A DNA stretch of 64,000 nt from Pseudomonas brassicacearum (GCF_009601685.2 NZ_CP045701.2:6510001-6574000); one strand, 5' to 3'; counted from the first letter of the stretch, positions 17,731 to 26,895 are shown. The notes: a model not told the origin generated them from the sequence alone. Made by a program: numbers and translations.

Positions 17731-18914
17731 GGGGTGTAGATGTCGTCGCGGGTCCAGGGCAGTTCATGGCTACCGTCGGCGTGGGCCTTCACCGCCAGGA
17801 TCTGATGCAGATTGATCCAGCCCTTGGCGAACGCGTAGGCGCAGCCGGCCAGGTACAGACGCCAGATCCGCAATGCCTGCTCCGACACCTCCTTCGACGC
17901 AGCCTCGAGGTTGTCCTCCAGGCGTTCACTCCAGTGATCGAGCGTGCGCGCGTAATGCAGGCGCAGGCTTTCCACGTCGACGATCTCCAGCCCCGCTTCG
18001 CTGATCTGGGCGGAAATCATCGACAGGTGCGGCAGCTCGCCGTTGGGGAACACATATTTCTCGATGAAATCGCCTGCGCCACGACCGACCGGACGACCGT
18101 CGGTGTGCTTGGCGGTGATGCCATGGTTCATCACCAACCCGCCCTCGCGCACGGCGCCGAACAGCGTCTTGCAGTACTGCTCGAGGTTGGCGTGGCCGAC
18201 GTGCTCGAACATCCCCACACTGACCACTTTGTCGAAGCGACCGTCCTGCGGCAGGTCGCGATAATCCAGTAATTGCAACTCGACCAGATCCTCCAGGCCC
18301 TCTGCCTTGACCCGTTCCTGAGCCAACGTCAGCTGCGCCTTGCTCAGGGTAATACCGAAGACCTTGGCACCGAACTCGCGCGCAGCGTAACGCGCCAGAC
18401 CACCCCAGCCGCAACCGACATCCAGCAGATAGTCACCCGGCTGCAATCGCAGCTTGCGGCACAAATGGCGGAATTTGGCTTGCTGGGCCTGTTCGAGGGT
18501 TTCACTGCCCGTCTCGAAATAGGCGCAGGAATAGGCCATGTCACTGTCGAGCCACAGCTGATAAAACGCGTTGGAAAGATCGTAGTGATAGGAGATCGCC
18601 TTGGCGTCGGTTTCCTTGTCGTGGAGCGATCGCACCGGCAGGTTGTCGGCGTCATCCTCGAGCAATGCCTGGCTCCATTCATCGCAGACACGAATGACTT
18701 CGTGAATCGAACCTTCGAGCTCCAGTTTGCCCTCTACGAAGGCGGCCCCCAGCGCATCAAGGCTGGGATGGGTGAATTGCGCGACCATTTGTGGGTCCTT
18801 GACCACGATCGTGACACTGGGGTCGTCACCCAGTGAAAATTCATGGCCATCCCAGAGCCGTAACCGAAGCGGAAGGTGCAGATTCTGTAAGGCCGGTGGA
18901 AGTTGCGCGAGCAT
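17727..18914 (-). CDS. cfa: Cyclopropane-fatty-acyl-phospholipid synthase
   Basis: A 395-residue SAM-dependent enzyme that methylenates unsaturated acyl chains in membrane phospholipids, usually in stationary phase or under stress. Motifs: [16 protein letters not shown], the substrate segment MAYSCAYFE, the SAM site [17 protein letters not shown], and [20 protein letters not shown] start at 18914 (MLAQLPP); a longer frame would begin 16 residues earlier and translate through a palindrome. The 16-bp palindrome TTTCAGACGTCTGAAA lies 15 bp upstream of this start. The P. putida orthologue is RpoS-dependent, from memory. Confidence 0.95.
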   Translation of the reverse strand: MLAQLPPALQNLHLPLRLRLWDGHEFSLGDDPSVTIVVKDPQMVAQFTHPSLDALGAAFVEGKLELEGSIHEVIRVCDEWSQALLEDDADNLPVRSLHDKETDAKAISYHYDLSNAFYQLWLDSDMAYSCAYFETGSETLEQAQQAKFRHLCRKLRLQPGDYLLDVGCGWGGLARYAAREFGAKVFGITLSKAQLTLAQERVKAEGLEDLVELQLLDYRDLPQDGRFDKVVSVGMFEHVGHANLEQYCKTLFGAVREGGLVMNHGITAKHTDGRPVGRGAGDFIEKYVFPNGELPHLSMISAQISEAGLEIVDVESLRLHYARTLDHWSERLEDNLEAASKEVSEQALRIWRLYLAGCAYAFAKGWINLHQILAVKAHADGSHELPWTRDDIYTP

Positions 18915-18929
18915 GAATAAACCCCCTTG

Positions 18930-18945
18930 TTTCAGACGTCTGAAA
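18930..18945. promoter_or_regulatory. 16-bp perfect palindrome upstream of cfa
   Basis: TTTCAGACGTCTGAAA is its own reverse complement and lies 15 bp before the cfa start. It could be an operator or, as RNA, a hairpin that overlaps the ribosome binding area. No regulator gene is adjacent. The rest of the 18915-19098 gap shows nothing else. Confidence 0.55.
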
Positions 18946-19098
18946 TGAGGGTAGACCATCATAGAAAAATAGCAGGCTATCGAATTTATAGCCTTTATCT
19001 ATCACTGCCCCAAATTCACTCCTTGTGCCGGGTACTGCCAGTATGGGTACGCCCTCTCCAACAGAGACTGCAAGGGTGACGCACAGTTCGCCAAGGGT

Positions 19099-21015
19099 TT
19101 ATCCAACGGTTCCCTTCGCTTGGATTTTCAGGAGTGGCTCCTGGAACCGCAGCAATCGCCCTGCATTACCTAACACTAGCAGGGTACTGAGATTGTGCAG
19201 CAGCGCAGCGATCATCGCCCCCGCCGCGCCGAGCCAGCCGAAGGCGGCAAACGCGACGATTGCCAGCGTCCAGCCCAGGCCAATGATCACGTTGACCTGC
19301 AACGTGCGCCTGCATTGACGACTCAATCGCACACAGGTGCCGAGGCGCCGCAGGTCGCTGCCGATCAGCACGATGTCTGCCGACGCCAGGGCAATGTCTG
19401 CACCGCCGGCTCCCATGGCGACACCCACCACCCCAGCCTTTAGCGCCAGGGAATCGTTGATGCCATCGCCCACCACCATAGGGCGGAACCCATGGTCGAT
19501 TTCAGCCATGACCCGCTTGAGTTTGTCTTCCGGCAGGGCCTGGGCTTGCAAATCGCCAATGCCGACATCCCTGGCCAAGGTCGTGGCCACACTCTGGCGG
19601 TCGCCGGTCAACAGCAACTGCCGCCCCAGGCCCAGCTCGCGCAGCTCGGCCATGGCAACCCGTGCCTCCGGCTTGACACTGTCGGCCAACAACAGCCAGG
19701 CGAGGAATTGCCCGTTCAGGGCCAGGCCGGCAATCGGGCCATCGTGCTCAGGGATCGTTGAGGTTTGAATACCCAACTGTGCAAACAACTCCGGCCGCCC
19801 AAGCGCCGCTTCGCCCTGGTCGGTCATCGCGACCACGCCCAACCCTTGGCGCTCATGGATGTCCGTCAGCGCCAGGCAGTTTTCCTTTTCCACCAGTCCT
19901 GCCAACGCTCGACTGACCGGATGACTGCTGGCCGAACCGAGGCTGGCAGCCAAAGGCAGCAACGATAGAGGAGCATCCTGGGCATGTTCGATGGATTGCA
20001 GGCGCAGGACGCCGAAGGTCAGAGTACCGGTCTTATCGACCACCAACGACGTCAGGTCCGCCAGTTCTTCCAGGAAGGCCGAGCTGCGGATCAGGATCCC
20101 GTGGCGCGCTGCCACCGCGATCCCGGCAATGGCGGTGGCCGGGGCCGACAGCACCAACGCACAAGGACAGGCGGCAACCAACACCGCCAGCATCGCCTGG
20201 GCATCGTTGGTCACGAACCAGGTCACCGCCGCCAGCAACAACACCAGTACCAGGTAACTGCCGGCGTAGCGTTCCAGCAAGCGAGTGATGGGCGGCTTGG
20301 AGCGTTCGGCGTTTTGCATCAGGGCGATGACCTTGCCCAAGGTGGATTCTTCGCCGGTACGGGTCACTTCCAGGCGTAGCAAGCCATCCAGATTGATCGC
20401 GCCACCAAAGACTTCAGTGCCGACCACAGCCTCCAACGGCACCGACTCACCCGTGATGGGCGCGGTGTCGAGGCTGGCCTGGCCGGACAACACCAGACCA
20501 TCGGCCGGCACCCGGTCGCCAGCGCGCACCTCCACGACATCGCCGGGCTGAAGCGTCGCGTTGTCGACATCAATGATCGAACCGTCGGCCTGTACCTTGC
20601 GACCTTGGCTGCGGGTCAGTTGGCCAAGGGCATGGATCGCCTCCTGGGAGCCAATGACGCTGCGCTCTTCCAGCACATGCCCGAAGATCATGATGATCGG
20701 CAACAATGCCGCCGTCAGCAAGTCGCCAGTGGCCCAGGCACCGAGCATCGCCAGGGCGATGAGTTGGTCAGTAATCCCGTGCAGGCTTGGATAGCGCAAG
20801 CTGTACCAAGCCGAACGCATCACCGGCACCGCCACCAACAGCGAGGCGAACCCCAACAGCAGTTGGCTGACTCCGCTCTGCTCCGGCGACCAGGCGCGCC
20901 ATACCAGGCCCAATGCGAGCAAGCCGAGGGCGAGCATTGCCAAAGTCAGTTGCCGGGCGGCGATGCGTTGTTCCGTCGAGGACAACATCGGTGCAGCGCT
21001 GGTTTGGGCGGTCAT
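19099..21015 (-). CDS. P1B-type heavy-metal ATPase without N-terminal metal-binding domain
   Basis: A 638-residue metal-pumping P-type ATPase. Features in order: TGES actuator loop at 188-191, the CPC metal site (ACPCALVLSAP) at 283-285, phosphorylation motif DKTGTLT at 327-333, the P1B His-Pro motif SSHP at 364-366, TGDR at 470-473 and hinge GDGINDS at 516-522. No CxxC domain or His-rich tail precedes the first helix. In the last membrane segment, zinc pumps of the ZntA class carry a conserved Asp in ALLADTG-like sequence; here it reads ALLHNLST (His607-Asn608), so ion specificity is uncertain. The start overlaps the upstream SPFH gene by 4 bp; it is the last gene of that operon. Confidence 0.92.
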   Translation of the reverse strand: MTAQTSAAPMLSSTEQRIAARQLTLAMLALGLLALGLVWRAWSPEQSGVSQLLLGFASLLVAVPVMRSAWYSLRYPSLHGITDQLIALAMLGAWATGDLLTAALLPIIMIFGHVLEERSVIGSQEAIHALGQLTRSQGRKVQADGSIIDVDNATLQPGDVVEVRAGDRVPADGLVLSGQASLDTAPITGESVPLEAVVGTEVFGGAINLDGLLRLEVTRTGEESTLGKVIALMQNAERSKPPITRLLERYAGSYLVLVLLLAAVTWFVTNDAQAMLAVLVAACPCALVLSAPATAIAGIAVAARHGILIRSSAFLEELADLTSLVVDKTGTLTFGVLRLQSIEHAQDAPLSLLPLAASLGSASSHPVSRALAGLVEKENCLALTDIHERQGLGVVAMTDQGEAALGRPELFAQLGIQTSTIPEHDGPIAGLALNGQFLAWLLLADSVKPEARVAMAELRELGLGRQLLLTGDRQSVATTLARDVGIGDLQAQALPEDKLKRVMAEIDHGFRPMVVGDGINDSLALKAGVVGVAMGAGGADIALASADIVLIGSDLRRLGTCVRLSRQCRRTLQVNVIIGLGWTLAIVAFAAFGWLGAAGAMIAALLHNLSTLLVLGNAGRLLRFQEPLLKIQAKGTVG

Positions 21016-22064
21016 TGTCCGGCTCCCTGGATGATCAGGCGGGCATCGTCTTTCGGGTCGACCGTGGTCACTGAACCGGCCTGGCGAAGGATGGCAGGCA
21101 TGCGTTCGCGATACAGACGCAGCAGCATTTGCGGATCGCTGCCTTGGGTCTTCGCCAGGCCGAGCACCGTGGCGGTGTCGGCCGAAGCCTTGGCGAGTCG
21201 TTCGCTGGCCTGGGCATGGGCGACTTGCACGGCACGGTCGGCGTCCTGGCGGGCGGCCTGGGTGAGCTTTTCGGCTTCGGTGCGCGCGTTGGCCACAGCT
21301 TTATCGGCTTGCTGGCTGGCCGTCAGTACCGCGTTGAAGGCGCTGACCGCCGGCCCCGGCAGACTCGATTGCACATCGACCCGCACCACTTCGATCCCCA
21401 ACCCCTGCCCCGTCGACGCTAGGTCAGCCAGGCGTCGGTTAAGCCCCTGCACCAGATCGCCACGCAAGCGTTCGCGACGTTCGGCCGCCTGGTTATCGCT
21501 GCCCATCAGTTCGGGGCGCGCCACCAGAATGGTGTCCAGGTCCCGAGCTGCGGTCAGGGCCACGGCACTGCGGGTCGCCAGCCGGTCCAGTGCCGGCAGG
21601 ACATGCTCACCTTGCAAGACGAACGCGTAAGGGTCGGTGACTTTGTAGAACACTCGCACATCGAGTTGCACGACGCCGGCATCACCGGTCAATAAATAAC
21701 CAGAACCGGCCAACGCATCGCTGACCGGCGTGGCGAAACTGGCAACACGATCAGCCTGCAAGGCCGCATCCGAGCGCAGCAGATTTTCCACCCGCCGCTC
21801 CAGCACCCGATCCGCCGCCGGCAACAAGATCACTTGTTCCACAGGACGAGGCCACGCCAACAAGAGGCCGGCATTCTGGATTCGATCCAAGGCTCCAAAG
21901 TGCAGCACCACCGCACGATTCTGCGGATCGATCTGCCGCACGTTGGAAAAAACCCAGGCCAACGCTGCCAACACCGTGACGACGTAAAGGGCAAGAAATG
22001 CCAGGCGTCCGGCCTGGATCCACGGACTGGATAACTCATTTGTTCCACGTGGAACCAAACTCAT
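21012..22064 (-). CDS. SPFH/band-7 protein, HflK-like (second copy)
   Basis: A 350-residue membrane-anchored SPFH protein. One membrane helix lies at about residues 18-40, followed by RQIDPQNRAVVLHFGALD, the band-7 entry, and a long Ala/Glu/Arg/Lys-rich helix (ADKAVANARTEAEKLTQAAR) that in this family forms ring-shaped oligomers. It resembles HflK, which with HflC caps the FtsH protease, but hflKC proper normally lies beside hfq and miaA, so this is a paralogue. It overlaps its neighbours by 4 bp on each side, in an operon with a metal ATPase. A perfect parS site encodes residues 4-8. Confidence 0.88.
   Translation of the reverse strand: MSLVPRGTNELSSPWIQAGRLAFLALYVVTVLAALAWVFSNVRQIDPQNRAVVLHFGALDRIQNAGLLLAWPRPVEQVILLPAADRVLERRVENLLRSDAALQADRVASFATPVSDALAGSGYLLTGDAGVVQLDVRVFYKVTDPYAFVLQGEHVLPALDRLATRSAVALTAARDLDTILVARPELMGSDNQAAERRERLRGDLVQGLNRRLADLASTGQGLGIEVVRVDVQSSLPGPAVSAFNAVLTASQQADKAVANARTEAEKLTQAARQDADRAVQVAHAQASERLAKASADTATVLGLAKTQGSDPQMLLRLYRERMPAILRQAGSVTTVDPKDDARLIIQGAGQ
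22041..22056. other. parS site inside the SPFH operon
   Basis: TGTTCCACGTGGAACC contains the perfect parS core GTTCCACGTGGAAC. It lies at the 5' end of the HflK-like gene, encoding VPRGT. It is 9.4 kb from the parS site in folE2. Confidence 0.92.
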
Positions 22065-23104
22065 GGTTGTGTTCCACCTTTGCCTTCCACGGAAACAGGA
22101 CCGTCCACCAGCACACGGAATGGCGCCGCATCGGTGCGCAAAATCAGCTTCGTGCCTGGGCTGACGATCGTGCCCAAGGTGTCCAGCGAACGGAGCAGGT
22201 TGTAGAGCTGCGGGGAACCTGCGTACGCACGGCCATAGATCTGGGCCGCCTCTACTCGCGACTGGGCTTCGATATCCGCGGCCTTCACCGTGGCATCGGC
22301 TTGCATGACTCGCGCATCACGCTCCGCGGCGGAGCGAATCTGCGCCGCTTCGCGCTTGCCGATGGCTGTGCGTTCGGTGGCGATGGTCTCACGCTCGGCG
22401 CGCATGCGATCCACCGTCGCCGTCAGTGTCACCGAGGGCAAGGTCAGGCGTTCGACGCCGACTTGCAACACCCGCACGCCATAAGTGGTGAGCAACTGTT
22501 GATCGATCTGCTGACGCAGCTGGGCTTCGAAATCGGCGATGCGCACCTGGCTGGCATCGGTGTTGACCAGGTTCGCCAGGTCAAAACTGGCGGCCGTGGT
22601 TTCCAGCGCCGAGCCGACGAATGTACGAATCTGCCGTGCGGCTTCGTCCGGTTGGTTCTGCACCGCACGCATGAAACGCTGCACGTTGTCCGGGTCTCCC
22701 TGCACCTGCCAAGCCACGTAGGCCTGGACGATGATCCGCAGCCCATCACGGGTGCCGACATCCTGCAGGCCACTGGATGTAGTGCGCAGTCGCAAATCTA
22801 CCGGGATCGCCGCCTCGAACGGCGCCGGCCAGCGCCAACCCAAGCCAGGTTGCAGCAACACCCGCGCTGGATTGCCGAAACGGGTGATGACCGTGGCCTC
22901 CCCCGAACGCACTTGCACCAGGCTTGCGGCCGCAACGGCAAACGCCACCAACAGCGCCGCCCAACCCATCCGTCGCCACGGGAACGGACCGGCTTGCTGC
23001 GGATCGCCATGATGGTGGTGATGATGATGGCCATGGTGATGACCGGAATGGCCGTGATCGTGACCAGCGTGGTCGTGGTGATCGTGTGAAGAGGACTGGC
23101 TCAA
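22061..23104 (-). CDS. SPFH/band-7 protein, HflC-like, with His-rich tail
   Basis: A 347-residue SPFH protein. Residues 7-32 contain 17 histidines mixed with Asp and Gly, ending in seven consecutive His, a likely metal-binding tail on the cytoplasmic side. One membrane helix follows (about 46-64), then VRSGEATVITRFGNPARVL, the SPFH core with QAYVAWQVQGDPDNVQRF typical of HflC, and a long charged helix (EREAAQ-like repeats). Ordinary HflC proteins lack a His-rich tail. It sits mid-operon between two other SPFH genes, overlapping both by 4 bp, with a metal ATPase downstream. I infer metal sensing, buffering or delivery; this is untested. Confidence 0.88.
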   Translation of the reverse strand: MSQSSSHDHHDHAGHDHGHSGHHHGHHHHHHHGDPQQAGPFPWRRMGWAALLVAFAVAAASLVQVRSGEATVITRFGNPARVLLQPGLGWRWPAPFEAAIPVDLRLRTTSSGLQDVGTRDGLRIIVQAYVAWQVQGDPDNVQRFMRAVQNQPDEAARQIRTFVGSALETTAASFDLANLVNTDASQVRIADFEAQLRQQIDQQLLTTYGVRVLQVGVERLTLPSVTLTATVDRMRAERETIATERTAIGKREAAQIRSAAERDARVMQADATVKAADIEAQSRVEAAQIYGRAYAGSPQLYNLLRSLDTLGTIVSPGTKLILRTDAAPFRVLVDGPVSVEGKGGTQP

Positions 23105-25062
23105 TGGGCAGCTCCTGGCGGGACAGGGTTACGCGGCGACGCGGGGTCTGCCGGCAGCGTGAAGGTACGCAAGTCGATGGTCGGCCCGTTGCCGTTGCCG
23201 CCCAGGCGATGGTCGAGAATCAGCAACCGGGCATTGGCGAGGCCCTGGCTCAGTTGACCCAGGTAGTGTTCCAGCACAAAAGCGTGCCCCGCCGTGGCGT
23301 AGGCTTTGCGGTCGGCATTGAAGCGCAAGTCGGCGGCCTGGGCAGTTGCGTTGATTTCCCGGGCGGTGGCCGTGGCCTGGTCATGGGCGACGCTGGCTTG
23401 CAATTTCGCCTGGTTCGTCTGTTCCGCCGCCGCGCCGCGCTCTCGAGCGATCAATGCCTGCGCGCCGATCTGCGCCGCCTGAACGCCGTGGTAGGCGTTG
23501 GCCGCTCCGGCCGGTGGATGAATCGCCTCCACGACCGTTGCCAGGATTTCCACGCCGCTGTCGAGCGATTGCAAGTCAGCCTGGACGGCGCGACCGATTT
23601 CGTCGGCGAGGCTGACACGGTCCGCGCCCAACAAACCGTCCAGCGTGCGCGACGCGAACTCATGCACCAGGATGCGGCTGGCGGTGCTGCGAATCAGCGT
23701 CGGCACATCGGCGCTGTTGTAGGTCGCCGCCAACGCCGCGGCGTCCGTCAAGCCGATGCGGTAGACGAAGCGCACGTCCATGTTGACGATCTGGAAGCTC
23801 TGCTGGTCGGCACGACGACTGGCAATGACCTGGGACTTGTCATTCACATGGCTGGCGTCCCACAACCGATTGGCGATTGCCGGTGCGGGTCCCTCCGCCG
23901 GTTCAGCCTCGACCACTGCCCGACTCTCCGCGACGCTGGTGGCCAGTTCATGCACAACGCCATTCTCGACGTTGAGCACCCTGCCCCACGGCCAAGGCAA
24001 CGCGACATGCAAGCCCGGGCCGAATACCTCTACCGGTTTGCCGAAACGCTCATAGATGCCACGCCCCTGCAGCGGCACTTCGTGCACGCCCGTCAGCAAC
24101 CAGCCCACCAGCACCACCAGCGCCAACACCGGCAAAAAAGCCCGGCGCATGTAACTGAAGGCCCAGATCTGGCGCAGGTCGATGCCAAAACGGTTGTGCA
24201 GTTCATGTTGCAAGGCCAGCCACGGTTGCGGCGGCCAGCGCAGCAGATCGGCGATGACGCTGCGGCCCAGCAGCGTCGGTTCCAGGGCGTCCCGGCGTGG
24301 GATGAATAACGACAGCACCGCGCGCAACAACAACTCTGCCGCCACCAGCCCCGGCAGCAACCCCATCAGGACTGCCAGGCGCGTCGGCCAGAGGGACGTT
24401 TCTGCGCCGAACAACAAGCACAAAGCGCCAAGCACCAGCACGATGATCGCCACCCGCGTCAGTTGCGCCAGCGGCGGCGCTTCCGGCCATTCCACGGGAG
24501 ATTGCTGGGCCAATTGCCGCTCGAACACCAACAGCCCGAACGCCAACAACAACGACAACACCGCCCCCACACTGGCCGAGCCACCGAGGGCGGCAGCCGG
24601 CAGTTGCAAGTTCCAGGCTTGTTCCAGGCCCAGCAATACCAACACTGACCAACCCGCCAGCCACAACGCAGGCGCACCGATTTGCTTCAGCAGACCGACC
24701 CCGCGAGCCCCCATTCGCTCCAGCAGCCGCTCATACCAACCCAAGTTATCAACAGGCTCGTTTTCCGTCGGCAGGTTATCCACAGCCGGCAGCAGCGCCC
24801 TGCTACGCCATTGCGTGACCCACCAGGCCGATTGCAGACCTGCCACCAGCACCAGCAGTCCCGCAACTTGGCTGACCAGCAGCACCGGCCACAACGATTG
24901 CGGCGAAAACACCCCGATAAAAAACGCCAGTAACAGGCCCACGCCCGCCACGCTTCCCAGGCCGAAAGCAATCTGCTTCAAGCGGCGTCCCTGAAACGAC
25001 GCGCGCTGAAAACGCGGCCATTGGGCCACCTGTGCCCCTTCGACATCAAGATCGACTTGCAT
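23101..25062 (-). CDS. Large polytopic SPFH protein, HflK-like
   Basis: A 653-residue protein with an unusual layout. The first half holds about six or seven membrane segments (for example LGSVAGVGLLLAFFIGVF, LLVSQVAGLLVLVAGL, VGAVLSLLLAFGLLVF), then an anchoring helix around 310-330 leads into GIYERFGKPVEVFGPGLHVALP and an SPFH domain, a charged helix and a Pro-rich end. Standard HflK has a single membrane helix, so the polytopic half is an added module. It is the first gene of a four-gene operon. A Zur-like sequence with two mismatches lies 72 bp upstream. Function unknown; likely a scaffold for the metal ATPase complex. Confidence 0.87.
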   Translation of the reverse strand: MQVDLDVEGAQVAQWPRFQRASFQGRRLKQIAFGLGSVAGVGLLLAFFIGVFSPQSLWPVLLVSQVAGLLVLVAGLQSAWWVTQWRSRALLPAVDNLPTENEPVDNLGWYERLLERMGARGVGLLKQIGAPALWLAGWSVLVLLGLEQAWNLQLPAAALGGSASVGAVLSLLLAFGLLVFERQLAQQSPVEWPEAPPLAQLTRVAIIVLVLGALCLLFGAETSLWPTRLAVLMGLLPGLVAAELLLRAVLSLFIPRRDALEPTLLGRSVIADLLRWPPQPWLALQHELHNRFGIDLRQIWAFSYMRRAFLPVLALVVLVGWLLTGVHEVPLQGRGIYERFGKPVEVFGPGLHVALPWPWGRVLNVENGVVHELATSVAESRAVVEAEPAEGPAPAIANRLWDASHVNDKSQVIASRRADQQSFQIVNMDVRFVYRIGLTDAAALAATYNSADVPTLIRSTASRILVHEFASRTLDGLLGADRVSLADEIGRAVQADLQSLDSGVEILATVVEAIHPPAGAANAYHGVQAAQIGAQALIARERGAAAEQTNQAKLQASVAHDQATATAREINATAQAADLRFNADRKAYATAGHAFVLEHYLGQLSQGLANARLLILDHRLGGNGNGPTIDLRTFTLPADPASPRNPVPPGAAH

Positions 25063-25133
25063 ACCACCCCAGCACTCGTGGCGCTCAAAATCCGGGCCCG
25101 TGGACAGACGCCACCGACGCTTCGTTACATGCC

Positions 25134-25146
25134 GTTACCTTATAAC
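25134..25146. promoter_or_regulatory. Candidate degenerate Zur box of the SPFH-ATPase operon
   Basis: GTTACCTTATAAC matches the Zur box GTTATA-N-TATAAC at 10 of 12 fixed positions, with a perfect right half. It lies 72 bp upstream of the SPFH start and 138 bp from lpd. The 25063-25283 gap contains no other clear element. Confidence 0.5.
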
Positions 25147-25283
25147 CATTACTGTGAAATTTCCGTTTTGAATTCTTCATGCCAAGGCCAGTGCCGACCT
25201 ATTGACTTAAGCCTTGACCGAAATCGCTGGAAACGCTCATATTACGATCATAATTTTTTATCAGGGCAAGCGGGAGAACAGCG

Positions 25284-26684
25284 ATGAGCAACTACGACGT
25301 GATCATTCTGGGCGGTGGACCCGGCGGGTATAACGCAGCGATTCGGGCCGGGCAGTTGGGGTTGAAAGCCGCCTGTGTCGAAGGTCGCGCCACCTTGGGC
25401 GGCACCTGCCTGAACGTCGGCTGCATGCCCTCCAAGGCCTTGCTCCACGCCTCGGAACTGTACGAAGCCGCCATGGGAAGGGAATTCGCCAACCTGGGCA
25501 TTGAAGTCAGCCCCACCCTCAACCTTGCGCAGATGATGAAGCAGAAGGACGAAAGCGTGGCCGGCCTGACCAAGGGCATAGAGTTTCTGTTTCGCAAGAA
25601 CAAGGTCGACTGGATCAAAGGCTGGGGCCACATCGACGGGCCGGGCAAGGTGACCGTTACCGGCAATGATGGCGCCAAGACCGAACTCAGCGCCAAGGAT
25701 ATCGTCATCGCCACCGGCTCCGAACCCATGCCGCTGCCAGGGGTGGTCATCGATAACCAGCGCATCCTCGACTCCACCGGCGCCTTGTCCCTGAGTGAGG
25801 TGCCCCGGCATCTGGTGGTGATCGGCGCCGGTGTCATCGGCCTCGAACTGGGTTCGGTCTGGCGACGCCTGGGTGCCCAGGTGACCGTGGTGGAATACCT
25901 CGATCGCATCTGCCCGGGGGTGGACGCAGAAGCCGGCAAGACCCTGCAACGGGCCCTGGGTAAACAAGGCATCCAGTTCAAGTTGAGTTCGAAGGTCACG
26001 GGTGCCATTACTTCAGCCAGCGGCGTGCAATTGCAGATCGAGCCGGCGGCGGGCGGCGAAGCACAGGCCCTGGACGCCGACTACGTGCTGGTCGCCATCG
26101 GCCGTCGACCTTACACGCAAGGGTTGGGGCTGGAGAACGTCGGGCTGAGCATTGACCCGCGCGGCATGCTCGCCAACCAGCATCAACGCACCGAAGCACC
26201 CGGCGTCTGGGTTATCGGTGATGTGACGTCCGGACCGATGCTCGCCCACAAGGCCGAAGACGAAGCCATGGTCTGCATCGAACAGATCGCCGGCAAGGCC
26301 GCCGAGGTCAACTATGCGCTGATTCCCAGCGTCATCTACACCCGTCCGGAACTGGCCAGTGTCGGCAAGACCGAGGAACAGCTCAAGGCTGAAGGCCGCG
26401 TCTACAAAGTTGGCAAGTTTCCCTTCACGGCCAACAGCCGGGCCAAGATCAACCACGAGACCGAAGGGTTCGCCAAGGTCCTGGCCGATGAACGCACCGA
26501 TGAGATCCTTGGCGTACACCTGGTGGGCCCGAGCGTCAGTGAGATGATCGGTGAATACTGTGTGGCCATGGAGTTCAGTGCCTCGGCCGAGGACATCGCC
26601 CTGACCTGTCACCCACACCCTACCCGCTCGGAGGCGTTGCGCCAGGCGGCCATGAATGTGGAGGGGATGGCGACGCAGATGTAG
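25284..26684 (+). CDS. lpd: Dihydrolipoyl dehydrogenase
   Basis: A 466-residue FAD-linked disulfide reductase that reoxidises lipoyl groups of 2-oxoacid dehydrogenases or the glycine cleavage system. The N-terminal FAD site GGGPGGYNAAIRAGQ is followed by the redox-active pair in GGTCLNVGCMPSK, the NAD site VIGAGVIGLELGSVW, and the catalytic HPHPTRSE near the end. GGGAGAA precedes the ATG. It stands alone, away from E1/E2 genes, like the Lpd3-type isoform of other pseudomonads; which complex it serves is not visible here. Confidence 0.95.
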   Translation: MSNYDVIILGGGPGGYNAAIRAGQLGLKAACVEGRATLGGTCLNVGCMPSKALLHASELYEAAMGREFANLGIEVSPTLNLAQMMKQKDESVAGLTKGIEFLFRKNKVDWIKGWGHIDGPGKVTVTGNDGAKTELSAKDIVIATGSEPMPLPGVVIDNQRILDSTGALSLSEVPRHLVVIGAGVIGLELGSVWRRLGAQVTVVEYLDRICPGVDAEAGKTLQRALGKQGIQFKLSSKVTGAITSASGVQLQIEPAAGGEAQALDADYVLVAIGRRPYTQGLGLENVGLSIDPRGMLANQHQRTEAPGVWVIGDVTSGPMLAHKAEDEAMVCIEQIAGKAAEVNYALIPSVIYTRPELASVGKTEEQLKAEGRVYKVGKFPFTANSRAKINHETEGFAKVLADERTDEILGVHLVGPSVSEMIGEYCVAMEFSASAEDIALTCHPHPTRSEALRQAAMNVEGMATQM

Positions 26685-26749
26685 GAACAACGCAAAGCCA
26701 GGGTGAACAATCTTTGTGGCCAGAGATTGCTCCCTCCGGACCGCGCCCG

Positions 26750-26859
26750 TAGGAGCTGACGAGTGAAACGAGGCTGCGATCTTTCCCCAGACACTTGAGT
26801 CTCAAGCGAAAGATCAAAAGATCGTCCGAACGCGGCCCGAGCCTTCGCCAGCTCCTACA
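26750..26859. repeat. REP-like element of a second class (GTAGGAGCTG type)
   Basis: GTAGGAGCTGACGAGTGAAA starts at 26750 and an inverted copy ends in CCAGCTCCTAC at 26859, with the palindrome CTTGAGTCTCAAG at 26794-26806 between them. It differs from the GTGGGAGC class found elsewhere in the window. Confidence 0.75.
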
Positions 26860-26895
26860 GAGCCGAGCCAGCGCCAAGCTCTGGCCACGCTCGAC

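Noticed and set aside
21012..25062. Calling the SPFH genes the canonical hflK/hflC pair
   Set aside because: There are three copies with extra modules, in an operon with a metal ATPase, and the canonical hfq-hflX-hflKC context is missing.
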